A stretch of DNA of 43,616 bases, from positions 1 through 43,616 of the forward strand of contig CALWUU010000032.1 of the NCBI GenBank assembly GCA_944384835.1, written 5' to 3'. A program made the position numbers and the translations under genes. Each line of letters starts with the position of its first letter. Within the stretch, counting starts at the first letter, position 1. Below the pieces are notes generated by a model. It saw nothing but the letters and a program-made list of their open reading frames with translations, was not told the origin of the DNA and did not search any database. This DNA comes from an uncultured Clostridia bacterium. Its GTDB lineage: Bacteria; Bacillota; Clostridia; Oscillospirales; Acutalibacteraceae. Below, one piece after another: positions 1 to 9,523 of this stretch.

Positions 1-2328
1 ATATGTTAATTTGGACAGTTCTTGCTTTGCGGCTTCTTTTTCTTGAGCAAGAATTTGTGCTTTGTTGGTTTCGTTTTCCTGTATTGCTTTATCGGCAACG
101 GCTTGGATCTCTTGCTCGGTTTGAGCAGCGTCTATTTCTGCATTCAGCTGTTCTTTTTTTTCTTCCCCAAGGTATTCCAAACCTGCCACAATTTGTTTTG
201 CTTCATTGCGTTTTTCTGTTAATACTCGATTCTTTTCCGTTTCATTTTCTGCCTTTGCTCTTGTTACAATGTCATCAATGAGCGTTTCGGAATCAGCGTT
301 ATCAATTTCACTTTTATATTGAGAAATTTTGGTACTGTCCAGATATTCCAGCTTATCCAGCTCTGCCTTGGCGGCTGCCCGTTTTTCTGCCAATGCGGAT
401 TCTTTATTGCTTTCGTTGGCAGTGTTGGCCTCCTGTAAAATAGAAGAAATATCGGCAGCAGTAGACGCGCTGTTTAGTCTATTTGTAAAGCTGGTAACCT
501 GCTCTTCTGTCAGGTAATGATAGCCGCTTAGGGTGTTTAGCGCGTCTGTTTTCAGCTGTTCCAAGGCTTGGGAATTTTCCTGCTTTGCTTCCTCGGACAG
601 AGCTTGGATTTGCGCTATCTCCTGTGCGCTGGTGATTGCAGAAGTAAAATGCTGTTTTCTTTCTTCACTTAAAGCATCCAGCTTGTTCAACTCTTCCAGA
701 GCTGTTTGTTTTGCTGCGTTTACAGCCTGTTGCTTTAATTCGCTGTCTTTATTCTGTGCGTCAGCAACAATCTGGTTAATTTCTTCTTGCGTTTTTGCGT
801 TTTGTACTTGTTGAATATAGGATTCTTTATCCGTTAGATATTGCAGCGCGTTAATGGTATCTATTGCCGCTGCTTTTTCTTCGTCCAAATTATCGCCTGG
901 GTTGGTTGGGTTTTCGGGACTGTCTTTGAATGCCTTATCCCCAATCTCCATATTTGCAAGTGCATCCTTATAATCTGCATAGGAAAGGGCAGAGACATTA
1001 TAAAACGCATTATTTCCGATGCGTGTAACGGTGTCAGCAACTTCAAGACGTGTGATTTCACCTTCGTCTAAAAAGTTTTTCCAAGGTACCTGATCTGGAC
1101 TGTCAAAGTCGCGCATGGCGCCGGTGCCATAAATTTTCAGCACGCCGTCTTTCAATGTCCATTTTAGATTAGAGCCTATGCTGCCGGAGTCGGTGGCTTC
1201 TAACTGCTCATACGTTTTATTTAGCCATTCATACTCATATCTTTCCGTAGCCTGCGGATAGTCATCTTTGACAAAGTTCGGGTCTATGTGGTAATAGTTA
1301 TATTTATCGTTTTTTATAGGCCACAGCATCAGACCTGCCGCACCGTTAGTGCTGTCGGAACCATACCATTCTTCTCCGATACGCACCCAGTTCCAAGCAT
1401 GGTTAGATGATATAGCTCCAAAAATACAACGCATATCTACACCGGCGCGTTGCAGTAACAGACCAAGGGCGGTAGAAAAGCCGTTACAAACAGCTTTTCC
1501 TTCAATGAGTGCACCATAAGAGGTATATCCTGTGTAGGAACTGTTATCAATCGCACCGTAGGAAACGTTATCAACGAGCCATTTATAGGCATTTACTAGC
1601 TTTTCATAGTCGGTTTTCAGGTCATTTTCTTTACGGTATTCGTAAAAAATACCTCCCGGAGCATAAAAAGAATCTACTTTCTCACGGGCTGCTTTTTCCT
1701 GTTCAAAGGTACTTTTTACATTGCCTTGGTACTCCAATACAATTTTTGTTTTCCCTTGATGAGTGTTATAAGGATTATCGGAGGCTTGAAACTGTACGTA
1801 GGACTGGATTCCAAATGAACGTGACAGCATCATATAGCTCCAATAAGTGTCGTCCATCTCCTTATACCAGTTTATGGCTTCATCATGTATATCTTGAAGA
1901 TAAGCATGGAAAAAATCCGCAATGGTGGTTAGGTCCTCATGTTCATCATAACCGCTGAAATTTTTGAATTCTTCCGGAGTCATGGTTATGGTAACTGAGA
2001 ATGTCTTCATTTGCCAAGTGGCCGTATATATTTTGATGGCTTCCAGGATTTTCTCTCTGTCAGCTTCAGTAAAACCATCAAACGTTAAGGATTGTATATG
2101 GTATTTACTGTCTAATAAATCTGTGCTCCACAACTGTTCTAGAGTAGGATTGAATTTTCCGTCTTCTGTCATGAAAGCTTCTATACCTGTATCGGACGAC
2201 ATTGTTTGTGCCTGCACCGTTGTCTCTGTTTGAGATGTCAAAGCATAGGCAGACACAGTTCCTCCAGTAGCAATAACAGCTGCTGTTAAAAGAGCAATTC
2301 CCTTTTTGATCAGCAAAGGTTTTTTCAT
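1..2328 (-). CDS. Secreted transglutaminase-like protein with BspA-type module and GA-like helical repeats (C-terminus beyond window edge)
   Basis: The minus frame is open from ATG at 2328 to base 1: 776 codons with no stop, so the C-terminus is missing. The start has an AAAGGAG box 9 bases upstream. Residues 1-29 form a signal peptide (Lys-rich start, hydrophobic core, cleavage near SAYA). The transglutaminase-like core has candidate catalytic Cys281 (AVCNGFST), His310 (SNHAWNW) and Asp325 (GSDST). Residues 385-450 resemble the lips/BspA LRR_5 module (LKWTLKDG, GTGAM, IGNNAFYN). From about 486 there are at least five ~55-residue charged helical repeats with the pattern of GA/Ebh-type albumin- or matrix-binding modules (for example YLTEEQV...DISSILQEA). 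Known family: extracellular transglutaminase folds act as cross-linkers or cysteine proteases. Adhesion or matrix binding is inferred. Confidence 0.85.
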   Translation of the reverse strand, partial: MKKPLLIKKGIALLTAAVIATGGTVSAYALTSQTETTVQAQTMSSDTGIEAFMTEDGKFNPTLEQLWSTDLLDSKYHIQSLTFDGFTEADREKILEAIKIYTATWQMKTFSVTITMTPEEFKNFSGYDEHEDLTTIADFFHAYLQDIHDEAINWYKEMDDTYWSYMMLSRSFGIQSYVQFQASDNPYNTHQGKTKIVLEYQGNVKSTFEQEKAAREKVDSFYAPGGIFYEYRKENDLKTDYEKLVNAYKWLVDNVSYGAIDNSSYTGYTSYGALIEGKAVCNGFSTALGLLLQRAGVDMRCIFGAISSNHAWNWVRIGEEWYGSDSTNGAAGLMLWPIKNDKYNYYHIDPNFVKDDYPQATERYEYEWLNKTYEQLEATDSGSIGSNLKWTLKDGVLKIYGTGAMRDFDSPDQVPWKNFLDEGEITRLEVADTVTRIGNNAFYNVSALSYADYKDALANMEIGDKAFKDSPENPTNPGDNLDEEKAAAIDTINALQYLTDKESYIQQVQNAKTQEEINQIVADAQNKDSELKQQAVNAAKQTALEELNKLDALSEERKQHFTSAITSAQEIAQIQALSEEAKQENSQALEQLKTDALNTLSGYHYLTEEQVTSFTNRLNSASTAADISSILQEANTANESNKESALAEKRAAAKAELDKLEYLDSTKISQYKSEIDNADSETLIDDIVTRAKAENETEKNRVLTEKRNEAKQIVAGLEYLGEEKKEQLNAEIDAAQTEQEIQAVADKAIQENETNKAQILAQEKEAAKQELSKLTY

Positions 2329-2902
2329 ATATAGATCTCCTTTATTCAAAGCTTTTTAGAGTGTTACTACGCTTCCCTTAAGCGGATCACAGTTCTATAA
2401 ATTTAAGCGATTTAGAACTTGTTTTATAATATGTAAGTTAAAACTCTGAAAATGAACTGTATTTTTTGTCTGAAAATCCAACATTTCCGGAGAATTGTAT
2501 ACATGCACTCTGGATTTCCTCCTTCCAACATTTATTTTGATTTTTTGCAGATTCCATATATACTTTAAAAAATTTGAAAAAACATACCTGATATTGAGTA
2601 TAAAAACCAATCATTTTACTGCTTCATAGATCAACTGATTTTGTATCTGTCAAGACTTAAGTATATAAATGGAAAAGTGAAATCTGCTTTGTCACAGAAC
2701 GTGAAATCAACAATATTTTTATAAAGATTTTAAAGCAAAAAATATTGAAAAAGTTATAAGTTTTAACAATAATGATAACATAATATTCTATGTTTTACAA
2801 TTATCTTGAGAAATTAATTTGCATAGAGTTTAGGGGAAAAAGACGGTTGATTTTGTGAGAAAGTATGTATGTTAACAGATAGTTGAAAGAGACAATAGAA
2901 AA
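2329..2902. other. Gene-free stretch between transglutaminase gene and GH18 gene
   Basis: About 570 very AT-rich bases. The transglutaminase gene's promoter must lie here, reading leftward, but no convincing -35/-10 pair stands out. A small hairpin (CGCTT/AAGCG at 2370-2384) sits in its probable leader. Short open frames lack ribosome sites and family resemblance. I see no RNA gene. Confidence 0.5.
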
Positions 2903-2935
2903 AAACAGTCAAACGCAGAGCCGTTCGACTGTTTT
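2903..2935 (-). terminator. Intrinsic terminator of GH18-LysM gene
   Basis: On the minus strand, just after the stop codon, AAAACAGTC-GAACG pairs with CGTT-TGACTGTTTT around a short loop, followed by a run of T. Confidence 0.85.
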
Positions 2936-2937
2936 GT

Positions 2938-4911
2938 TTATGATTTTGGAAGCTTAAGGATTTGTTGAGGATAGATAATATCGCTTGAGAGTTGATTCAA
3001 TTTTATAATTTCAGGATACCGAAATCCGGAACCTAATTGTTCCTGTGCAATTTTCCAAAGAGAATCTCCGCTTTGTACCGTGTATTCTTGATATTCAATT
3101 GGAATTTGCAGTCGATCCCCCGGATAAATGAGCGTACTTGTTAAGCCGTTAAGCTGCATGATTTCATGATAACGAAATCCGCTTCCCAAATATTTTTCCG
3201 CAATATCCCAAAGTGTATCTCCTGATTTTATTTCATGCACCAAATAGTTGGTATCAGAAGTGTTTGGAGGAGTTTCGGGAGTATCTTCTGTGCTTGGCGG
3301 CACAGATTGTTCAGGCTGGGACGGAACTGCTGTGTCCGGCTGTTCAGATTCCGGCGGAGAAGTTGATTGGGGAGGAGCAGGTTCCGAAGAAACTGGTGGC
3401 TCTGAAACATCCGGTGCATTTGGAGCTGAGGTATCCGGCTGTTCAGTGGTTGGAGGGGAGGAAGATTGGGGAGGTTGGGAAGAAGCCGGCGGTTCAGATA
3501 TATCCGGTTGAGACGGTGCAGAGGATTCCGGCAAATTTGTCTCCGGAGGAACCATAGACTCCGGTGGTTCCGGTTCCGAAGAAACAGGGGGCTCCGGCTG
3601 TTCGGGAACAGATGGAGCCGATGAATCCGGTTGCTCCGGCTCCACAGGAACCGATGGTTCAGATGGAGTTGTGTTCTCTGATTCTCCGTTTACCCAATCT
3701 TCGTAATGATCCCAGATAGACGGATCTTCCTGCCCTAATGCCCATGAACCTGCGCCTTTTAAATTGTATTTTTCTACCAAACTCAATTTTGCTTCATAAG
3801 ATTGGTCATTTTCATACCAAACCACATATCTTCCGGGCTGTAAGACAAAATCTCCGCCAACGGTAAATTGGTTGCTTTGTTCTGTAATAGTAAATTCTGC
3901 TTTTACAGATTTGCTGGCTTCATCATAAGTTATAGTAGACTCGCAGCTGTTTAAAATATCTTGGATGGTTTTGCTGCTGATACCTTTACCCACAATTCTG
4001 TCATTGTCCAGACTCCAAACACGTCCGTATAAAGGGACGCCCACCACAATTTTGTCTGAAGTTGTTTTGCTCAATGCATATTTAATAGAATTTTCCACAA
4101 AGTCAATGCTGGCTACAGGACCGGCTGTTCCGCCTTCATAATGCTCGTCATAGGTCATAAGGAACAAATGGTCTGCATATTGTGCAAGCGCAGCGTAATC
4201 ATAAGAGCCGTGCCAACCTGTTTGCCAATCATTTGGGTTGGCTGCAACTGCAACAGACACTTCTTTATGACTTGGTATTTTTTCTCTTAAAAGCTTTACC
4301 AGTTCCGTATACTGGTCTCTTTGTTCATGGGTTACATTTTCAATATCCACATTTACTCCATCCAGATTATATTGTTCAACGTAATCCGCAATTTGTGTTG
4401 AGAGCGTTTCTACATCTTTTAACGCATTTATACCTGCCGTTCTGTTCCAATGGTTGCTTAAAAACGGCACTACTTTAATTCCTTTGTTATGCATGCTGTC
4501 AATCAAATATGTGCTGACATAATTCAACTCCAAACTGCCATCTTCCTGAATGTCAAAGTAGCTGGGAGAAACGGTATCCAATGTTTGGTTTGTTTGATTA
4601 ACATATTCTATTTGCTGATGATCCGTACCGCTGTACAGGTACCCCATAATATAACGGTCTGAAGCTGCAAATACGGATAAAAATGAGGTTAGCGATAAAG
4701 AGGCAACTAAAATTCCTGAAGCAAAAATTTTAACGCTTTTAATTTTTGCTTTTTGGGCATACTCTAATATAGAGTTTAATATACCTTCTGAATTAGAGCG
4801 CTTGTTTTTTCTGCTTCCGAAGTCCCATGCGAATTCCACATCAGACTTAGAATATTCAATTAAAATATCATAGTCTCCGTCTTGCCGCGGAACTAATTTT
4901 ATATTTGGCAT
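2938..4911 (-). CDS. Membrane-anchored GH18 glycoside hydrolase with two C-terminal LysM domains
   Basis: 657 aa. Residues 1-60 are a charged, probably cytoplasmic N-terminus and 62-83 a membrane segment. Residues 85-408 are a GH18 barrel with DGVNVDIE at 184-191 (catalytic Glu191) and MTYDEHY near 252-258. A Pro/Ser/Glu linker spans about 411-553. LysM domains lie at about 555-605 and 608-656, each with SGDTLW or SGDSLW and GSGFRY. The family (YaaH/SleL/YdhD-type) cleaves N-acetylglucosamine bonds in peptidoglycan or spore cortex; LysM binds the glycan. A role in spore cortex or germination is likely but not proven. The arrangement differs from B. subtilis YaaH/SleL, whose LysM domains are N-terminal. 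It is a single-gene unit, divergent from the suf operon and closed by a terminator. Confidence 0.9.
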   Translation of the reverse strand: MPNIKLVPRQDGDYDILIEYSKSDVEFAWDFGSRKNKRSNSEGILNSILEYAQKAKIKSVKIFASGILVASLSLTSFLSVFAASDRYIMGYLYSGTDHQQIEYVNQTNQTLDTVSPSYFDIQEDGSLELNYVSTYLIDSMHNKGIKVVPFLSNHWNRTAGINALKDVETLSTQIADYVEQYNLDGVNVDIENVTHEQRDQYTELVKLLREKIPSHKEVSVAVAANPNDWQTGWHGSYDYAALAQYADHLFLMTYDEHYEGGTAGPVASIDFVENSIKYALSKTTSDKIVVGVPLYGRVWSLDNDRIVGKGISSKTIQDILNSCESTITYDEASKSVKAEFTITEQSNQFTVGGDFVLQPGRYVVWYENDQSYEAKLSLVEKYNLKGAGSWALGQEDPSIWDHYEDWVNGESENTTPSEPSVPVEPEQPDSSAPSVPEQPEPPVSSEPEPPESMVPPETNLPESSAPSQPDISEPPASSQPPQSSSPPTTEQPDTSAPNAPDVSEPPVSSEPAPPQSTSPPESEQPDTAVPSQPEQSVPPSTEDTPETPPNTSDTNYLVHEIKSGDTLWDIAEKYLGSGFRYHEIMQLNGLTSTLIYPGDRLQIPIEYQEYTVQSGDSLWKIAQEQLGSGFRYPEIIKLNQLSSDIIYPQQILKLPKS

Positions 4912-5047
4912 AGCATGATATCACCTTTCATCATATTATTTTTTGTTCTATTAGTATGTACGTTCAATATGTAAAATATCAATAAATTTGGTATTTTGTA
5001 ATAAATTATAAAGCGAATTTCAGTTTTGTTAAGCAGCTAAACAATAC

Positions 5048-5076
5048 TTGACCGAAAAGAAAAACAGATTTATAAT
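5048..5076 (+). promoter_or_regulatory. Sigma-A promoter of marR-sufC-sufB
   Basis: TTGACC (5048-5053), 17-base spacer, TATAAT (5071-5076), 33 bases before the marR ATG. A G-rich ribosome site lies at 5098-5103. No clear palindrome is visible around it. Confidence 0.85.
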
Positions 5077-5109
5077 AAAACAACAGAAACAATAAACGGG
5101 GGCGTTGTT

Positions 5110-5625
5110 ATGCAATGCGAAATGGTACAGCAATTTGTTGATATGCTCACCGAAATAACAGCAAAGCAAAAAATACCGCAAGAATATGCAGACGGGCAGG
5201 TATTATACAATGCTGAAATAGCATTGCTGGAAAAAATTCATCAGTATCCGTCTGCCAACATTAGTATGCTTTCTGATAAATTAGGCATAACCAAAAGCGC
5301 TGTTACGCAAATGAGTGCGAAGCTTTTGGATAAAGGACTGATTGAGAAGTTTCAGGATTCTAAAAATAAAAAAGAAAAGTATGTCCGCCTGACAAATGAA
5401 GGGAACAAGGCTAGAGAAAGATATATAGCGTTTCGCAACCAAGAGTTCCATGAGATGAGAACATATTTATGCTCTCTCAATGAAAATGATAAAAAAACCA
5501 TCTCAACATTTATGAGAATGATGAAACAATATATGCCGGTATACACTTTTCCTTGTCAGTGTGACATCAATAAAATTTCTGCTGTTGAGCAGCTTAAAAT
5601 AGAAGGACAGAAGAAACATGCTTGA
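5110..5625 (+). CDS. MarR-family winged-helix regulator of the suf operon
   Basis: 171 aa. The winged helix lies at about 35-100, with recognition-helix region LGITKSAVTQMSAKL (58-72) and wing DSKNKKEKYVRLTNEG. Helices flanking it are the usual MarR dimer interface. The C-terminal tail carries Cys149-Gln-Cys151 (FPCQCD), with further Cys at 3 and 121. Being first in an Fe-S assembly operon, it most simply autoregulates that operon. The Cys-x-Cys tail may sense Fe-S, metal or redox state, but that is inference; classical Fe-S regulators (IscR/SufR) belong to other families. It overlaps sufC by 8 bases, so the two are probably translationally coupled. The ATG follows GGGGG with good spacing. 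Confidence 0.88.
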   Translation: MQCEMVQQFVDMLTEITAKQKIPQEYADGQVLYNAEIALLEKIHQYPSANISMLSDKLGITKSAVTQMSAKLLDKGLIEKFQDSKNKKEKYVRLTNEGNKARERYIAFRNQEFHEMRTYLCSLNENDKKTISTFMRMMKQYMPVYTFPCQCDINKISAVEQLKIEGQKKHA

Positions 5626-6355
5626 ATTAAAACACATCTCTTTTTCCGTAACAGATGAAGCCGGTAATCAGGAAAAAGAAATATTAAAAGATATCAACCT
5701 CACCATAAACAAAGACTCTTTTGTGGTAATTACCGGTCCCAATGGGGGAGGAAAATCAACGCTGGCCAAAATTATTATGGGGATTGAAAAACCATCACAG
5801 GGCGCCATTCTGTTCCAAGGACAGGATATTACCCATTTGGACATTCATGAACGTGCAAACTTAGGAATGGGGTTTGCATTCCAACAGCCTGTTCGTTTTA
5901 AAGGTCTTACAGTAAAAGATTTATTGCATTTGGCCTCCCATAAACAAAAAAATGACCAGGAGCTTGCACAATATCTTAATGAAGTAGGACTCAATGCATC
6001 AAATTATATCAATAGAGAAATAAACGCAAGCCTTTCCGGGGGAGAATTAAAACGAATTGAAATTGCAATGTTAATGGCCGGAGGAGCAGAACTTTCTCTG
6101 TTTGATGAACCGGAAGCCGGTATTGATTTATGGAGTTTTCATAATTTAATTAAAGTATTTGAGAAAATTCGAGATATGAAGCGCGGATCAGTAGTCATCA
6201 TTTCACATCAGGAGCGTATTCTAAACATAGCGGATGAAATAGTTGTCATTTCCAATGGAGAAATCCTTACAAAAGGAACACGGGATGAAATATTGCCGCG
6301 TCTGTTGTCCGAATCTGATACATATCAATTTTATAAAGCGAGGGGACAGCAATGA
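5618..6355 (+). CDS. sufC: Fe-S cluster assembly ATPase SufC
   Basis: 245 aa, full length for the family. Walker A GPNGGGKST (40-48), ABC signature LSGGE (139-143), Walker B LSLFDE (159-164) and switch His197 are all present. The insertion HERANLGMGFAFQQPVRFKG is typical of SufC. SufC energises the SufB scaffold in cytosolic Fe-S assembly. It overlaps marR upstream and sufB downstream (ATGA, 4 bases). No sufD, sufS or sufU follows, so this is the two-gene sufC-sufB form known from archaea and Clostridia as the SUF-like minimal system (SMS). Confidence 0.95.
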   Translation: MLELKHISFSVTDEAGNQEKEILKDINLTINKDSFVVITGPNGGGKSTLAKIIMGIEKPSQGAILFQGQDITHLDIHERANLGMGFAFQQPVRFKGLTVKDLLHLASHKQKNDQELAQYLNEVGLNASNYINREINASLSGGELKRIEIAMLMAGGAELSLFDEPEAGIDLWSFHNLIKVFEKIRDMKRGSVVIISHQERILNIADEIVVISNGEILTKGTRDEILPRLLSESDTYQFYKARGQQ

Positions 6356-7305
6356 AACATGCAGAAAAAACAGAACATATTTCCGGCAATTCTTCTGTGC
6401 TACAAAAGCTATTAAAGGTAGTTTCCGGCATAACAGGAACACCGAAAGGGGCTTACAATATTCGTCAAGACGGAAAAAGCATTGACCGTCAAAGTACCGA
6501 TAATATTGAGATTCGTTCCAAAGAAAACGGACAGGGCATTGAAGTTTATGTAAAACCTGGGACAAAGGGAGAGTCTGTGCATATTCCTGTAGTGGTTGAT
6601 GAAAGCGGATTTTCTGATGTCGTATATAACGATTTTTTTATTGGTGATAATGCAGATATAGATATTGTTGCCGGCTGCGGCATTCATAATGACGGTATCC
6701 ACTTGTCACAACACGATGGCGTACATACCTTTCATGTAGGGAAACATGCAAAAGTACGGTATACAGAAAAACATTACGGAGAAGGCAGCGGAAGCGGAAA
6801 AAAAGTTTTGAATCCCATAACAGTGGTGCATTTAGATGAAGATAGTTACCTGGAAATGGAAACAGTGCAGATTGAAGGCGTAGACACAACCAAACGAGTG
6901 ACAAAAGGAGATTTAAAAGATCGTGCGCAACTGGTAATTAAGGAAAAACTAATGACCAGCGGTAATCAAAATGCAAGTACAGAATTTGAGGTTAACTTAA
7001 ATGGTGTAGATTGCAGTGCCAATGTAATGTCCCGTTCCGTAGCAAAAGGGAATTCTTTTCAAGGATTTTTTTCCAAGATAAATGGCAATAATGCTTGCGC
7101 GGGACATTCTGAATGCGACGCTATTATTATGGATGATGCTTGTGTAACGGCTGTGCCTGAAATTACTGCAAATCATGTGGCAGCTTCGTTGATTCATGAG
7201 GCAGCCATTGGAAAAATTGCAGGAGAGCAAATTACAAAACTTATGACACTGGGATTATCACAAGAAGAAGCTGAGCAAGAAATTATTCGCGGTTTTTTGA
7301 AATAG
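6352..7305 (+). CDS. sufB: Fe-S cluster scaffold protein SufB (short, SMS type)
   Basis: 317 aa, clearly shorter than E. coli SufB (495 aa), as usual for the minimal system. The C-terminal beta-helix half keeps the SufB hallmarks: Cys221, Cys249, the GHSECDAII segment with Cys255, Cys264, and HEAAIGKIAGEQ with His282 and Glu283, the latter two in the region that binds the nascent cluster and contacts the other subunit. With SufC it should form a B2C2 complex, the SufB homodimer replacing SufB-SufD. The source of sulfur is not encoded nearby. Last gene of its operon. Confidence 0.93.
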   Translation: MKHAEKTEHISGNSSVLQKLLKVVSGITGTPKGAYNIRQDGKSIDRQSTDNIEIRSKENGQGIEVYVKPGTKGESVHIPVVVDESGFSDVVYNDFFIGDNADIDIVAGCGIHNDGIHLSQHDGVHTFHVGKHAKVRYTEKHYGEGSGSGKKVLNPITVVHLDEDSYLEMETVQIEGVDTTKRVTKGDLKDRAQLVIKEKLMTSGNQNASTEFEVNLNGVDCSANVMSRSVAKGNSFQGFFSKINGNNACAGHSECDAIIMDDACVTAVPEITANHVAASLIHEAAIGKIAGEQITKLMTLGLSQEEAEQEIIRGFLK

Positions 7306-7326
7306 ATACCAGTATATATATTAAAG

Positions 7327-7355
7327 AAAAAGAGACGTATATCGTCTCTTTTTTT
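7327..7355 (+). terminator. Terminator of marR-sufC-sufB operon
   Basis: Perfect 11-bp stem AAAAAGAGACG/CGTCTCTTTTT around TATAT, then T residues; 21 bases after the sufB stop. Confidence 0.9.
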
Positions 7356-7523
7356 AATATATACAAATACTTTAACGGTTTTAAAAAGTTTACATATATT
7401 ATAAGTAGAGAGTATATGAAGTATGTGGATGTGGTACAAGCAAATAAATTGTTTGGCATCAAAAATTTCTTGGAAAATCAGTAAAATTTGGAATGTAAAA
7501 GATACGTTTATATATCCAGTTAA

Positions 7524-8423
<900 letters not shown>

Positions 8424-8427
8424 AATA

Positions 8428-8455
8428 AAAAAATATCCCTTTTGGGATATTTTTT
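8428..8455 (+). terminator. Terminator of collagen-like gene
   Basis: 12-bp stem AAAAAATATCCC/GGGATATTTTTT with a TTTT loop, starting 5 bases after the stop codon. Confidence 0.9.
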
Positions 8456-8751
8456 ATTTTATTGACTTTTTATTTTGTGGGAAAACAATGGTTTCAATTT
8501 CAGTTGCCTTTCACAGCTTGACTTCACAAACAACAATTTTGTCGCTGCGGATCATACGATGTTAGAATTTTGAAGTGCAAGTTTCAGATAACGAGGAAGG
8601 ATACAGAGCTGTTTCCGGAAATAGGGGCATTTCAGTTATATACAGCCAGTAAAAAAGCGTTATTTTATCTGTTTTATTGACAGCGGGACAGACTTTTCGC
8701 TCCATGCAGAGTTAGTTTTAATGTTTAAATAAAATTTAATATAAAAAGCTA
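8456..8751. other. Gene-free stretch before trkA promoter
   Basis: Nearly 300 bases without a supported gene. Open frames are short and lack ribosome sites. I see no structured RNA or repeat. Confidence 0.5.
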
Positions 8752-8780
8752 TTGACAGTGCTATGGATGAGATGTACAAT
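8752..8780 (+). promoter_or_regulatory. Sigma-A promoter of the trkA pair
   Basis: Consensus TTGACA (8752-8757), 17-base spacer, TACAAT (8775-8780). It leaves a leader of nearly 90 bases before the GTG start. Confidence 0.85.
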
Positions 8781-8807
8781 AAGCAACAACCAGAAAAGAG
8801 AACCTTG

Positions 8808-8831
8808 CTGCTCTTAAAAATTTAAGGGCAG
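8808..8831 (+). promoter_or_regulatory. Leader hairpin upstream of trkA
   Basis: CTGCTCTTAAA pairs with TTTAAGGGCAG (one U-G pair) within the leader, followed by a weak T-rich stretch. It could be an attenuator or stability element. It does not match the c-di-AMP (ydaO) riboswitch pattern that often controls potassium genes. Confidence 0.45.
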
Positions 8832-8874
8832 TATTCCATTTTATAGGGTAAATATAAGAAAAGAGGCGGTTGCA

Positions 8875-9498
8875 GTGAATATTTTGGTCATAGGCTGTGG
8901 ACGTGTTGGAGTTAGCTTAGCAGAGCGTTTAGATGCTCATGGACATGACGTTGCTATTATTGATTCAGATGTTGACAATTTCAGAGCGTTAAGTGATGAG
9001 TTTACAGGTATTACTGTGTGCGGTATGCCTATGGATATGCAGGTAATGCAAAATGCTGGGATAGAGAGCTGCGATGCAGTTGCAGTAGTAACACCTGATG
9101 ACAACTTGAATATTACAGTTTCGCAGGTAGTAAAGGAATTTTTTGGTGTAGATAATGTTTTGGCCCGTATTTCAGATCCTGCGCGTGAAAAAGTATTCAA
9201 AAAGTTTGGTTTAAAAACAGTATGTCCGACCAACTTAGCAGGAGATGCTATGTTTGTAGCGCTTACACAACCTTATGACAATAAAAATATGACATTTGGG
9301 GTTTCCACCGTATCGTTTACCTGTATGCCGATAGAAGATCATTTAGTCGGCGAAGATCTTAGAAATTTGGCAGAAGAAAGTGACCGCAGCGTATTTGGCG
9401 TGGTGCATACAGATGGTTCCATGGATTTGCATTTAGCCCATAAAAAGTTAATTTTACAACAAAACGATATGATTATTTATGCAAATATATGTGATTAA
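8875..9498 (+). CDS. TrkA-family potassium channel gating protein (RCK domain), first of pair
   Basis: 207 aa, GTG start 7 bases after GAGGCGG. The RCK-N Rossmann domain spans about 1-125, with the nucleotide loop IGCGRVG (6-12) and acidic DSD at the end of strand 2. A TrkA-C-like domain covers about 130-205. These cytosolic proteins gate Trk/Ktr K+ transporters according to bound NAD(H) or ATP/ADP. The next gene is a second RCK protein, and the likely channel subunit is trkH at 36176-37585. The C-terminal half is less typical (FGVSTVSFTCMPI). The two genes are 25 bases apart and almost certainly cotranscribed. Confidence 0.88.
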   Translation: MNILVIGCGRVGVSLAERLDAHGHDVAIIDSDVDNFRALSDEFTGITVCGMPMDMQVMQNAGIESCDAVAVVTPDDNLNITVSQVVKEFFGVDNVLARISDPAREKVFKKFGLKTVCPTNLAGDAMFVALTQPYDNKNMTFGVSTVSFTCMPIEDHLVGEDLRNLAEESDRSVFGVVHTDGSMDLHLAHKKLILQQNDMIIYANICD

Positions 9499-9523
9499 AA
9501 CAATTTCATAGGAGAAATTTATT

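Noticed and set aside
3-2233. Short plus-strand open frames at the left end
   Set aside because: They are antisense to the long uninterrupted minus-strand transglutaminase frame, which has signal peptide, motifs and ribosome site.
2395-2610. 71-codon minus frame in the gap after the transglutaminase start
   Set aside because: It has no ribosome site, AT-driven composition and no recognisable features.
8788-8874. c-di-AMP (ydaO) riboswitch ahead of trkA
   Set aside because: The leader is under 90 bases and lacks the long multi-stem pattern of that class.
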